The notes under the pieces are model-generated. The model saw only the letters and a list, made by a program, of their open reading frames with translations. It had not been told where the DNA came from and made no database searches. A DNA stretch of 9,989 nt from Opitutia bacterium UBA977. GTDB taxonomy: Bacteria; Verrucomicrobiota; Verrucomicrobiia; Opitutales; Coraliomargaritaceae. Made by a program: the position numbers and the translations under genes. The stretch covers positions 1 to 9,989 of the forward strand of contig DBBT01000061.1 in the NCBI GenBank assembly GCA_002292345.1, in the 5' to 3' direction. Within the stretch, counting starts at the first letter, position 1. Every line of letters begins with the position of its first letter. Below, in pieces: positions 1-7,107 of this stretch.

Positions 1-1449
1 TTATTCGTATCTTCGTCTCAAGTTGGTCGGTAGAATGCCGAGCTCTTCGCGGTATTTGGCCACGGTGCGGCGGGCGATCTTGATCTTCTTTTCGGTTAAG
101 ATGTTGACGATGCCTTGGTCGCTATAGGGCTTGGCTGAATTTTCTTCTTCTATGATATGACTGATCATATCTTTGATCGATTTGTTGGAGACTGATTCGC
201 CGCTGCCCGCTTTATAGCCTGGCGTGAAGAAGTATTTAAATGGGAAAACGCCATGTGGGGTGCGAATGTATTTATTCGCGATTGCACGGCTAACGGTGGT
301 CTCGTGCAAGCCGACTATTTGCGCGATGGTATTCATTGTCAGTGGGCGCAGCTTGGAGACGCCTGCTGCGAAAAAATCGTTTTGAAATTTGAGGATTTCA
401 AGTGTGATGCGCTCGATGGTTTGTTGGCGCTGTTCGATTGAGTTGATCAGGAATTTACCCGAACGCATTCGCTCGATCATAAACTCTTTCTCTTTTTGGT
501 TCAGATTCCCTTTAGCCAGCATGTTCTTGTAGGTGCTGCTGATGCGTAGGCGAGGGATGTAGTCATTGTTCAGCGTGATCTGCCATTCACCATATTCATC
601 TTTGAATACAGTGACATCGGGTTCGATGACAGCGTTTGAGTCAGGACTGAAACGCTTACCTGGAGAGGGCTCCAGCGTCGCGATCGCTGCAATGGCATCT
701 TGGATATCCTCAGCGCTTACGCTGAGTTTGCGGGCAAGTTCGGGGATTCGTCGGCGAATGAGAAGTTGAAAGTGGTCGCGAAGGATTTGAGCTGCGATCG
801 ACTTGCCTTGCCCGCGTAGTTCCAGCTGAGTAACGAGGCAGTCTTGTGTGTCTTTAGTGCCAATTCCGGGCGGATCGAAGGCCCTGAGTATTTCGCTGGC
901 CTTGCTGACCGAACTGTAAGGGATGCGGCTGGTAAGAGCTATGTTAGAAACTGTCTCTGTGAGGAAACCATTATCGTCAATACTACCAATCAGGTAGAGT
1001 AGGGCCTCTCGCTCTTGATCGGAGCAGTCGGTTAGTTCGGCTTGTTGGATGAGATGTTGCTGAAGCGAGACGCTCGTGGTGAGCGAATTCATGAAGTGCT
1101 CACGGCGTTCTTCGTCATCTGAGGTGTGGCTTTGTCCTGTGTTTTCCAGTGCGTAGTGCTCGCGCATGTCTTCGCTCATGCGTTCTAGGATGCTAAAATC
1201 TTCTGGATTGAACTCGGTTTCTTTGTCTTGTTCGAGTTGGTTGGCGTTAGGCTCTTCGCGGTGTTCTTCGACACTGATGCTATCAATCGCCAGTTCTTCG
1301 AGCAGCGGATTCGCTTGGAGCTCTTGGAGGATCGAGGTACGCAGTTCCACTGCCGGCGCTTGAAGAATCTTTAGGGAGTTCTGAAGTTGAGGCGCTAGAA
1401 CGAGTGCTTGCGCCTGTTTCTGGATTTGTTGGAACCCTTGTGAGCTCAT
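1..1449 (-). CDS. rpoN: RNA polymerase sigma-54 factor
   Basis: Sigma-54 directs RNA polymerase to -24/-12 promoters (TGGCAC-N5-TTGC) and needs an ATP-driven enhancer-binding activator to open them. The 482-residue protein has the family layout. Region I (about 1-50) is Gln/Leu-rich, with [12 protein letters not shown] at 19-30 and NPLLEE at 47-52. An acidic linker follows (about 51-120), then the core-binding region (about 125-320). A helix-turn-helix lies near 370-393 ([17 protein letters not shown]). The RpoN box, [10 protein letters not shown], is at 459-468 and matches the classic sequence exactly. Length is typical, so the gene looks intact; its TAA stop is the first three bases of the window. 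The start fits the family N-terminus, but no Shine-Dalgarno sequence precedes it (CTCCCAACCACC before ATG). It lies 25 nt downstream of the kinase gene on the same strand, probably in one transcript. No enhancer-binding protein is present in the window. Confidence 0.97.
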   Translation of the reverse strand: MSSQGFQQIQKQAQALVLAPQLQNSLKILQAPAVELRTSILQELQANPLLEELAIDSISVEEHREEPNANQLEQDKETEFNPEDFSILERMSEDMREHYALENTGQSHTSDDEERREHFMNSLTTSVSLQQHLIQQAELTDCSDQEREALLYLIGSIDDNGFLTETVSNIALTSRIPYSSVSKASEILRAFDPPGIGTKDTQDCLVTQLELRGQGKSIAAQILRDHFQLLIRRRIPELARKLSVSAEDIQDAIAAIATLEPSPGKRFSPDSNAVIEPDVTVFKDEYGEWQITLNNDYIPRLRISSTYKNMLAKGNLNQKEKEFMIERMRSGKFLINSIEQRQQTIERITLEILKFQNDFFAAGVSKLRPLTMNTIAQIVGLHETTVSRAIANKYIRTPHGVFPFKYFFTPGYKAGSGESVSNKSIKDMISHIIEEENSAKPYSDQGIVNILTEKKIKIARRTVAKYREELGILPTNLRRRYE

Positions 1450-1474
1450 GGTGGTTGGGAGACGAGGGCTGTAT

Positions 1475-2476
1475 CTAGGCCTTTTTGTCTTGTTCGAGTC
1501 CCGGTGTCTCGCCTAATGCCCAGCGTTTTGCCGCGCTGCTGCTGTTGTTGCCAAATAGATCTTTGATGTAGCTCGCCAGCTTCTCATTAGTTGGTCCGTA
1601 GCCTTTGCCGTAGAGAAACATCTCTAAGGCGGTTAGCATATTTTGCGCGGTTTGATAGCGTTTCTCGCGGTCGCGTTGAAAGGCGCGCTGCATAATATCG
1701 TCGAGGCTCGGCTCGACCTCGGGGCGAATCTCGGTGAAGTCGGGAATCGCTAACTTAAGAATGTTGCTGCGAGTGGCTTCGCCGGAATTAGCCTCAAAAA
1801 TATTTTCACCCACTAGCATTTCTGCCAGAACAATAGCGCAGCTGAAAAGATCTGCACGGCCATCGGTTACTTCGCGGCGGGCTTGCTCGGGGGAGAGGTA
1901 TTCGTCTTTACCAGCGATGATTTTTCCTTCCTCATTATGCATGAGGTCGAGTGCTTTCGCTATGCCGAAGTCGGTGAGCTTTACGTCGCCTTCATAGGCG
2001 AGCATAATGTTGCGCGGGTTCACATCGCGGTGCACGATGCCGAGCGCTCGACCTTTGATGTCGCATTTTTGATGGGCGTAAGAGAGGCCGCGGCATATTC
2101 GTGAAACGATAAAGGCCGCTAGGTCGATGGGGATGGACTGATGCGTTTCGGTGTGGCGATGGATGAAGTCTTCTAGGGTAATTCCGTCCACATGTTCCAT
2201 CGTCATGAAATATTGCCCACTGATTTCGCCGAGGTGATAAGTTTGGACGATATTGGTATGGATCAGGTCTGCGACTAAGCGAGCTTCGCCGATAAAATTA
2301 TTACGAAATTCTTCGATTTTTGAGTATTCTTCGCGGACCAGTTTGATCGCCACTCGCTTACTGAAATGACCAGCACCCATCTGCTTAGCCTCATACACAA
2401 TGCCCATCCCGCCCTCAGCAATCGTATTGACGAGTTCGAAATGCAATTCATTGAAGATATGTTTTATCTTAGACAT
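1475..2476 (-). CDS. Hanks-type serine/threonine protein kinase, soluble
   Basis: Predicted cytoplasmic Ser/Thr protein kinase of 333 residues. Visible motifs: glycine-rich loop [10 protein letters not shown] (21-30), ATP-anchoring Lys45 in VAIK, the helix-C Glu64, catalytic loop HRDVNPRN (149-156) with Asp151 and Asn156, metal-binding DFG (169-171), and SPE (195-197). Two departures stand out. The catalytic-loop Lys two residues after the HRD Asp is Asn153. The usual GT-x-x-Y before the SPE motif reads GKDEY, and there is no Ser or Thr between DFG and SPE apart from the SPE serine itself. A C-terminal tail (about 290-333) follows the kinase fold; I see no transmembrane segment and no sensor domain (PASTA, TPR, FHA). 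It is the first gene of a probable two-gene unit with rpoN. An AT-rich leader with a possible start-site hairpin lies upstream. No Shine-Dalgarno sequence precedes the ATG. The substrate cannot be told from the sequence. Confidence 0.93.
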   Translation of the reverse strand: MSKIKHIFNELHFELVNTIAEGGMGIVYEAKQMGAGHFSKRVAIKLVREEYSKIEEFRNNFIGEARLVADLIHTNIVQTYHLGEISGQYFMTMEHVDGITLEDFIHRHTETHQSIPIDLAAFIVSRICRGLSYAHQKCDIKGRALGIVHRDVNPRNIMLAYEGDVKLTDFGIAKALDLMHNEEGKIIAGKDEYLSPEQARREVTDGRADLFSCAIVLAEMLVGENIFEANSGEATRSNILKLAIPDFTEIRPEVEPSLDDIMQRAFQRDREKRYQTAQNMLTALEMFLYGKGYGPTNEKLASYIKDLFGNNSSSAAKRWALGETPGLEQDKKA

Positions 2477-2527
2477 AGATTGGATCAGATGTCTTTTAAT
2501 ATTTTTTTCAAGTAAATTCCCAATCTA
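2476..2527 (-). promoter_or_regulatory. Inverted repeat able to pair with the kinase start codon
   Basis: TAGATTGG (2476-2483) and CCAATCTA (2520-2527) are perfect 8-bp inverted arms separated by 36 bases rich in A/T. In the kinase mRNA the downstream arm ends on the A of the AUG, so a folded leader would bury the start codon. An 8-bp pair in a region this short could still be chance. Confidence 0.3.
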
Positions 2528-2536
2528 GCACGGAAA

Positions 2537-2565
2537 ATGCTAATAAATGCGATAGATCTATTCAA
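2537..2565 (-). promoter_or_regulatory. Possible sigma-70-type promoter for the kinase-rpoN unit
   Basis: On the minus strand, TTGAAT (2565-2560; 4 of 6 to TTGACA) and TAGCAT (2542-2537; 4 of 6 to TATAAT) are separated by 17 bp. Transcription would begin near 2530 and give a leader of about 54 nt whose first bases are the upstream arm of the inverted repeat at 2520-2527. Other weak pairs are possible in this AT-rich stretch, such as TTGGGA/TATTAA closer to the gene. Confidence 0.3.
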
Positions 2566-2573
2566 TGTGTTGG

Positions 2574-2602
2574 TTGACAGTGGCATCGAAGCGCATTTGC
2601 TT
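2574..2602 (+). promoter_or_regulatory. Possible promoter for the A-type Fe-S carrier gene
   Basis: A perfect -35 hexamer TTGACA lies at 2574-2579. At 17 bp spacing the -10 position reads TTGCTT, a poor match, so the call rests on the -35. If used, transcription would start at about the ATG (2609), giving a leaderless or nearly leaderless mRNA. Confidence 0.27.
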
Positions 2603-2608
2603 TAAGGT

Positions 2609-2926
2609 ATGATCACATTGACAGATAGTGCCGTGGCACAAATCCGACAGTTGCAGGCCGAGAAGGCTACTGAGGGGCAAAAACTACGTATTTTGGTCGA
2701 GGCAGGCGGTTGCTCAGGCTTCGAGTATGGTATGTCTTTTGATAATAAGAAGGAAGACGATCAGGTATTTGAAAATAACGGTGTCGAATTTCTAGTTGAT
2801 GAGACGAGTCTCGAGTATCTCAACGAGAGTGTTGTCGATTTCGACGATGGTTTGACGGGCAAAGGCTTCGAAGTGCGCAACCCGAATGCCAGCAGTACTT
2901 GCGGCTGTGGCCGTTCGTTTAACTAG
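2609..2926 (+). CDS. A-type iron-sulfur cluster carrier/insertion protein (IscA/ErpA/HesB family)
   Basis: A-type carriers accept Fe-S clusters from the scaffold machinery and pass them to target apoproteins in the cytoplasm. The 105-residue protein is the usual length and has the three conserved cysteines: Cys35 in GGCSGFEY (33-40), and Cys98 and Cys100 in the C-terminal TCGCGRSF (97-104). The start at ATG 2609 gives the expected first strand (MITLTDSAV), and an in-frame stop at 2603-2605 rules out a longer protein. Translation initiation is odd: AAGG (2604-2607) lies one base before the ATG, too close to act as a normal ribosome-binding site. A TTG at 2618 would have better spacing but would remove the first strand. 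No isc or suf genes are next to it, so it looks like a stand-alone carrier. ErpA, IscA or SufA cannot be separated on this sequence alone. It ends 7 nt from the convergent dehydrogenase gene. Confidence 0.95.
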   Translation: MITLTDSAVAQIRQLQAEKATEGQKLRILVEAGGCSGFEYGMSFDNKKEDDQVFENNGVEFLVDETSLEYLNESVVDFDDGLTGKGFEVRNPNASSTCGCGRSFN

Positions 2927-2933
2927 CGCTTTC

Positions 2934-4529
2934 TCAATGGCCCGCCGCCGCTTCTGCGCAGCGGATGCCGTCGAGTGCGGCGCTGACGATGCCGCCGGCG
3001 TAGCCTGCGCCTTCACCACATGGGTAGAGTCCAGCGATGTCTGGATGCTGTAGTGAGTCTGGATTGCGCGGCACACGCACGGGCGAACTGGTGCGTGTCT
3101 CAAAACCGATCAAATTGCACTCTTCGGTAATATAGCCGCGCATTTGCTCGCCGAACAGGGTTAAGCCGCGGCGCATACGTGAGACAATCCATTCTGGCAT
3201 GATTGCATCGAGGCGTGCGCTTTGAATGCCAGGGAAGTAGCTGGTCTTCGGCAGATCTGCTGAGGTTTTGCCTTCAAGAAAGTCGGTCACGCGCTGCCCA
3301 GGCGCGACTTGACCACCACCGCCAGCTTTTTTGGCGGCAATTTCCAACTGTTTTTGAAATGCGATACCGGCGAGTACGCCGTGTTCGGCTTGTAAGGGCA
3401 CGGTGTCTTCCGGCTCAACGCTAACTACCATGCCGCTGTTGGCAAAAGGGGAGTCGCGCCGAGCTAGACTCATGCCATTGACCACTACCTCATCGTTCTC
3501 TGTCGCTGCAGGTACGATGAAGCCACCAGGGCACATGCAGAAGGAGTGAACGCCACGGTTATCAATCTTAGTAGCGAGTCGGTAGCTCGCTGCCGGGAGT
3601 AGTTGTGGGCGTTCTTGCCCGATAGGGTAGTGATACTGAGTGCTATCAATCAGAGGTTGCGGGTGCTCGATGCGTACACCGACCGCGAAGGGCTTTTGCT
3701 CAAGGCGCACATTTTGCGTATCAAGCTGCTGGTAAATATCGCGGGCGGAATGGCCAGTTGCCAAAATCGTATGGTCGCTGAGGAACTCGCGGCCATCGGC
3801 TGTGGTTACCCCGCAAATACGGCCATCGTTGAGAATAAATTGATTCACCTTCGCGCCGAAGTGGACTTCACCACCAGCTTCGAGGATAGATTGGCGCATC
3901 GCCATGACGACTTTCGGAAGTAGGTTAGAGCCAATGTGCGGGTGCGCGTCGATTAGGATGCGCTCAGGAGCGCCATGCGCGACGAGAGTCTCGTAGATGT
4001 CGCGAATTGGACCGCGCTTTTTAACGCGAGTGTAGAGTTTGCCGTCCGAGAAGGTGCCGGCACCGCCTTCGCCAAAGCAATAATTTGAGTCCTCTATGAC
4101 GGTGCCTTTTTTGAGAATGGGGCCCAGATCGAAGCGCCGTGCCGAGGCGTCCTTGCCGCGCTCTAATATGATTGGTTTGAGGCCAAGTTCGAGAGCACGC
4201 AGCGCCGCAAACATGCCCGCAGGACCACAACCAATGACGAGCATATTTTTTGCATCCGCGGCGGGGCATTCGTAGAGGGGCTTCAGTTGCGGCTCAGGCG
4301 TGAGAGCTTGATCGAGGCCGACTTCAATTCGTAGCTGCACCTTGATCTGCCTTTGGCGGGCGTCGATAGAATGTTTGCGCAGGCGCATATCGACGATTCG
4401 TTCTTCTGCTAGTGCAAGCTTCTCGGCGATGGCGGTTTTCCACGCCGATACGTGCTCCGATTGTTCGACTGGTAAGACGATATCAACAAGTGGCGCTGGG
4501 GCGGAGTCTTCTGGTGTATGCTCTGGCAT
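2934..4529 (-). CDS. FAD-dependent dehydrogenase (COG2509-type NAD(P)/FAD-dependent oxidoreductase)
   Basis: Predicted cytoplasmic flavoprotein of 531 residues; the true substrate of this family is not well defined. A less conserved region (about 1-95) with a basic segment (RLRKHSIDARQRQIKVQLRI, 48-67) precedes the FAD-binding Rossmann motif VIGCGPAGMFAAL (98-110) and its acidic ribose-binding Glu123 in ILERG. The family hallmark FGEGGAGTFSDGKL is at 152-165, the second nucleotide-binding motif ILATGHSARD at 255-264, and the C-terminal FAD contact LYPCGEGAGYAGGIVSAA at 501-518. Length is as expected and no break is seen. It follows apbE on the same strand after 123 nt, so it may share that transcript or have its own promoter. 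A weak TTGTCG/GATACT pair lies just upstream, and no Shine-Dalgarno sequence precedes the ATG. It contains no Asp-x-x-(Ser/Thr)-Gly-Ala-Thr-like site for ApbE, so it is unlikely to be an ApbE substrate. Confidence 0.9.
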   Translation of the reverse strand: MPEHTPEDSAPAPLVDIVLPVEQSEHVSAWKTAIAEKLALAEERIVDMRLRKHSIDARQRQIKVQLRIEVGLDQALTPEPQLKPLYECPAADAKNMLVIGCGPAGMFAALRALELGLKPIILERGKDASARRFDLGPILKKGTVIEDSNYCFGEGGAGTFSDGKLYTRVKKRGPIRDIYETLVAHGAPERILIDAHPHIGSNLLPKVVMAMRQSILEAGGEVHFGAKVNQFILNDGRICGVTTADGREFLSDHTILATGHSARDIYQQLDTQNVRLEQKPFAVGVRIEHPQPLIDSTQYHYPIGQERPQLLPAASYRLATKIDNRGVHSFCMCPGGFIVPAATENDEVVVNGMSLARRDSPFANSGMVVSVEPEDTVPLQAEHGVLAGIAFQKQLEIAAKKAGGGGQVAPGQRVTDFLEGKTSADLPKTSYFPGIQSARLDAIMPEWIVSRMRRGLTLFGEQMRGYITEECNLIGFETRTSSPVRVPRNPDSLQHPDIAGLYPCGEGAGYAGGIVSAALDGIRCAEAAAGH

Positions 4530-4652
4530 ATTCTTTGGGGAGTATCTGTGCTACTCGAGCGGCGACAACAAGTTTGTTGCTAGAATTCAGAATGCTCACC
4601 CTCTCGGACGGCTTCAACTTGGCTACTTTAATCTCGAAGGTTGCACCCGCAA

Positions 4653-5498
4653 TTACTTGGGCAGCGTTGCTTGCAGCTTTTGAAGGGTGTGGATACCACT
4701 AGGGGTTTCGAAGTAGAGCGCGTCTTGAGGGGCCTCAAAGTTCCGCAGTTGTTCGATATCAATTAGCATTAGAGCGGTTGACCAGGCATCAGCCAGCGCG
4801 GCACTGGGTTGCAAAATCCATGCGCGTTTGAAGTTGTAATCAGGGTTGAGGCGTTCGTGCGGAGAGACGATGTGGCTGCCCTGGATACCGATTCCTGAGG
4901 CGCTCAGTGCTTGGTTGTTTAATTTGATGGTCTGCTGATTGTGGTCGCCGCTCAGTTCAATCGGCCAAGTCGCCGAGCCGAATGCTAACTGCGTGCTCGC
5001 GCCAGCGCTTAGCAGCGCCGATTCAATGCCCCAGTCTTCCAGTAGGGTTTTGAGTTGGTCGAGCGCGTAGCCTTTGCCAATGCCGCCGAGATCGATTTCT
5101 CTTCCGGCTGTGACGCATGTGATCGCTGGTCTATCCGGATCAATGCTAAGCGTGCCACTGAGCGGAGGGGCGCTGCCGGGATCTTTGTTTTTCTGATGCT
5201 CGATCAATGTGCCGAGGGTGATGTCGAACAGCCCATCAGTGTGCTCATGTGCCTCAGCGGCTAGTCGTAAGCAGTCATAACAGGTCTGACTTATAAACAG
5301 TGTTTGACCGGTCTCCATGTGGTTGATTCGGAACACATCACTGCCTTCGATATAGCGACTGAGAGTGTTTTCGATCTCGTCGAGTAAGACGATCGCTGCG
5401 TGTGCGACATCATGGGCGAGTTTCGCATCTTCGGCAACGATGCGAAGTATGAAGGTGGACTTCATCGCGTGGTGGTCAAATTGATGGATTTGGCTCAT
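4653..5498 (-). CDS. apbE: ApbE-family FAD:protein FMN transferase
   Basis: ApbE enzymes attach FMN covalently to a Thr or Ser of target proteins such as NqrB/NqrC or RnfG, using FAD as donor. The 281-residue protein shows the family motifs in order: N-terminal HHAMKSTF (9-16), LSRYIEGSDVFRIN (46-59), the core DLGGIGKGYALD (136-147), a SAGAS segment (164-168), and ADAWSTA (236-242) carrying Asp237 and Thr241, expected for Mg2+ binding. I chose the ATG at 5498 because its A overlaps the stop of the upstream glycosyltransferase gene (TAATG), which favours translational coupling. A start at 5519 would add seven residues. Unlike most characterised ApbE proteins, it has no signal peptide or lipobox, so it is predicted to stay in the cytoplasm or to be unusually exported. 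No consensus flavinylation target is seen in neighbouring genes. Confidence 0.9.
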   Translation of the reverse strand: MSQIHQFDHHAMKSTFILRIVAEDAKLAHDVAHAAIVLLDEIENTLSRYIEGSDVFRINHMETGQTLFISQTCYDCLRLAAEAHEHTDGLFDITLGTLIEHQKNKDPGSAPPLSGTLSIDPDRPAITCVTAGREIDLGGIGKGYALDQLKTLLEDWGIESALLSAGASTQLAFGSATWPIELSGDHNQQTIKLNNQALSASGIGIQGSHIVSPHERLNPDYNFKRAWILQPSAALADAWSTALMLIDIEQLRNFEAPQDALYFETPSGIHTLQKLQATLPK

Positions 5499-7015
5499 TA
5501 TTCGTCGGTGTGCATCCATTGCTGCCAGATGTCGTTGCGTAAATAAAGTGTGACGGCGACGTTTGCGCGTAAGCCGCGCGGGAGTTTAGTGTGGGTGGTC
5601 CCGAGTAAATCATTGCAGGCGTTATCCTGTGCGGGCATCGCGAAGATGATTGGTAAGTCCGTGATGCCTTGAATCGGAGTCGGCCAGTAGCCAATGGTTC
5701 CGAAAGTGCGTAAATACCACGGCAGTGGCCAATACTCTTGACCGATTACGGCGATGGGTGAGAGTACTGGCGAATCGGCTAACGCCCGCAAATCGTGTAG
5801 CCAGATTTCGATTTTTGGTGCGTCTGTACTGGTAGGCACATAAGCATAAGGATTGCGGCTGTCATTAGCTAGGCGGCCGCTGGCATAAATACTTTGTTTG
5901 GTCTGATAGGCGAGTCCAGTGACTAACAGTAATGAGAGTATAATGCGGGACTTTATTTTCAAATCAGGTAAATAGCCAAAGGCATAGCCCGCGAGGAGGC
6001 AGGCATGTGCCCACGGCACCATCATGAGCCAAGGGGTTTTATAGCCGATGCAGCTGTAAATAATGCAGTGGCATACCGTAGCGACGGCTAGGAATAGAAC
6101 CGCAGGGTTGGGCACACGTTTCACTACGGCGAAGGCGATCGCGAACAATGCAAGTAGCCCGATCAGTGCTTCGGTCCACCAAATACCGAGCTGTTGCTTT
6201 GGCCATAACAGCAGCTCGAAGTAATAGCCCAGTCCTTTTTCGTGGCCAGCGCTGGTCTCGTAAACAAAATAAGTACGCACTGCGTCAATGCTCCCTTGCA
6301 TGGAGCGAAAGCCATCGCTGTAAAAGTAAGCGGCGGTGATTGCTGCGGTGATCGCTAACAATACACTGGGCAATAGATAGAGGCGAAGGTTGGGGTAGAG
6401 ATGTCGCGCGTCATTTTTTGGTTGTCTCCTGTAGCAGATACCAACGGCCGGTAGCCACGCGAGTATCGAGATGGCGAAGGTTTCTTTGGTGGCAAACATG
6501 AGGCCGATGCAGAGCCCTGAAGCGATGCCGATGCGCTTACTCGGTTGTTGGCTAAGGCGAAAGACTGCTGCACAGGCCAGCATAGCAAAGAGCGTTAGTA
6601 AGCTCTCATGGATATACATGCGGTTGTAATACACCATCAGCGGTGAACTCGCTAGCAGTGCGGCGGCGGCCAATGCACCCCATGATCCGATGGATCGTCT
6701 CCATAGTAGCGGAGTAAAAACCACTAGTAGGCCGGCAATGGCAGCGCCGAGACGCAAAGTGGTTGTGGATAGTTCGCTCCAGGAGGTTTCAGATCGGCTG
6801 CGTGCGATGGGCAGCGAACTTAGGCTGAGTAGCGGGCCATGGAAATGCTGTGGGTCAAATTGGTAGTCCTCGCCAGCTAATTGACGTGCAAGAATGCGTG
6901 CGCCGGTCGCCTCGTCGGCGTGGATCGGACGTTTTTCTAAGTTATGCAGGCGTAACGTTAACGAGAGTATAACGATACCGATCCATGTGACTATTATAAG
7001 AAGGCGTTGCGACAT
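5498..7015 (-). CDS. GT-C-type membrane glycosyltransferase, TIGR03663/Agl23-like
   Basis: Predicted integral membrane protein of 505 residues, related to the group NCBI names flippase activity-associated protein Agl23 and to GT39/GT-C enzymes, which take sugars from polyprenyl-phosphate donors on the outer face of the membrane. After a first helix (about 6-21) the external loop carries HADEA (32-36), with the Asp34-Glu35 pair in the position of the GT-C catalytic acidic motif, then YQFDPQHFHGPLL (51-63), a strong signature of this group. About ten further hydrophobic segments run from about 88 to 370, and a non-membrane C-terminal part of some 135 residues follows. The enzymatic role is inferred; no substrate can be named. 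It is the first gene of the run with apbE, to which it is joined by a 1-nt stop/start overlap. It is divergent from the family 2 glycosyltransferase across 92 bp. No Shine-Dalgarno sequence precedes the ATG. Confidence 0.85.
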   Translation of the reverse strand: MSQRLLIIVTWIGIVILSLTLRLHNLEKRPIHADEATGARILARQLAGEDYQFDPQHFHGPLLSLSSLPIARSRSETSWSELSTTTLRLGAAIAGLLVVFTPLLWRRSIGSWGALAAAALLASSPLMVYYNRMYIHESLLTLFAMLACAAVFRLSQQPSKRIGIASGLCIGLMFATKETFAISILAWLPAVGICYRRQPKNDARHLYPNLRLYLLPSVLLAITAAITAAYFYSDGFRSMQGSIDAVRTYFVYETSAGHEKGLGYYFELLLWPKQQLGIWWTEALIGLLALFAIAFAVVKRVPNPAVLFLAVATVCHCIIYSCIGYKTPWLMMVPWAHACLLAGYAFGYLPDLKIKSRIILSLLLVTGLAYQTKQSIYASGRLANDSRNPYAYVPTSTDAPKIEIWLHDLRALADSPVLSPIAVIGQEYWPLPWYLRTFGTIGYWPTPIQGITDLPIIFAMPAQDNACNDLLGTTHTKLPRGLRANVAVTLYLRNDIWQQWMHTDE

Positions 7016-7031
7016 TGTGAGGTGGCTCTAT

Positions 7032-7088
7032 ATGAAGCGATTTATTTGCCGGCTGCAATCTTGCTTTGCCGTTGTGTTGATTCTGTAG
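7032..7088 (+). CDS. Possible 18-residue leader peptide or microprotein
   Basis: A short open frame (MKRFICRLQSCFAVVLIL) has the best ribosome-binding site in the window: GAGGTGG at 7019-7025, six bases before ATG 7032. It ends 19 nt before the GTG start of the family 2 glycosyltransferase. The peptide has a basic start and a hydrophobic end, like a small membrane peptide. No family is recognised. It lies in a longer open frame, so it may be chance; the strength and spacing of the ribosome-binding site are the only argument. Confidence 0.25.
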   Translation: MKRFICRLQSCFAVVLIL

Positions 7089-7107
7089 TCACTATTACTT
7101 ATCAACT

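Noticed and set aside
2581..2600. A sigma-54 promoter (TGGC...TTGC) before the Fe-S carrier gene
   Set aside because: TGGC and TTGC are 16 bp apart start to start; the -24/-12 elements need 11. Other TGGCAC occurrences (near 2633 and 8767) also lack a correctly spaced TTGC.
2948..2964. CCGCT-N7-AGCGG hairpin just after the Fe-S carrier gene
   Set aside because: It lies within the end of the dehydrogenase coding region and has no T run, so terminator function is not supported.
4559..4576. CAACA-AGTT-TGTTG inverted repeat upstream of the dehydrogenase gene
   Set aside because: Five-bp A/T-rich arms are expected by chance, and nothing ties it to a known regulator.
4342..4702. Plus-strand open frames of about 100 codons over the dehydrogenase/apbE junction
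   Set aside because: They mainly shadow the minus-strand coding sequence and have low-complexity composition without recognisable motifs.
679..6141. Two copies of GCGATCGC (679-686 and 6134-6141), like the cyanobacterial HIP1 repeat
   Set aside because: Only two copies in 10 kb, both inside coding sequence; not enough to indicate HIP1 enrichment, and the genes do not look cyanobacterial.
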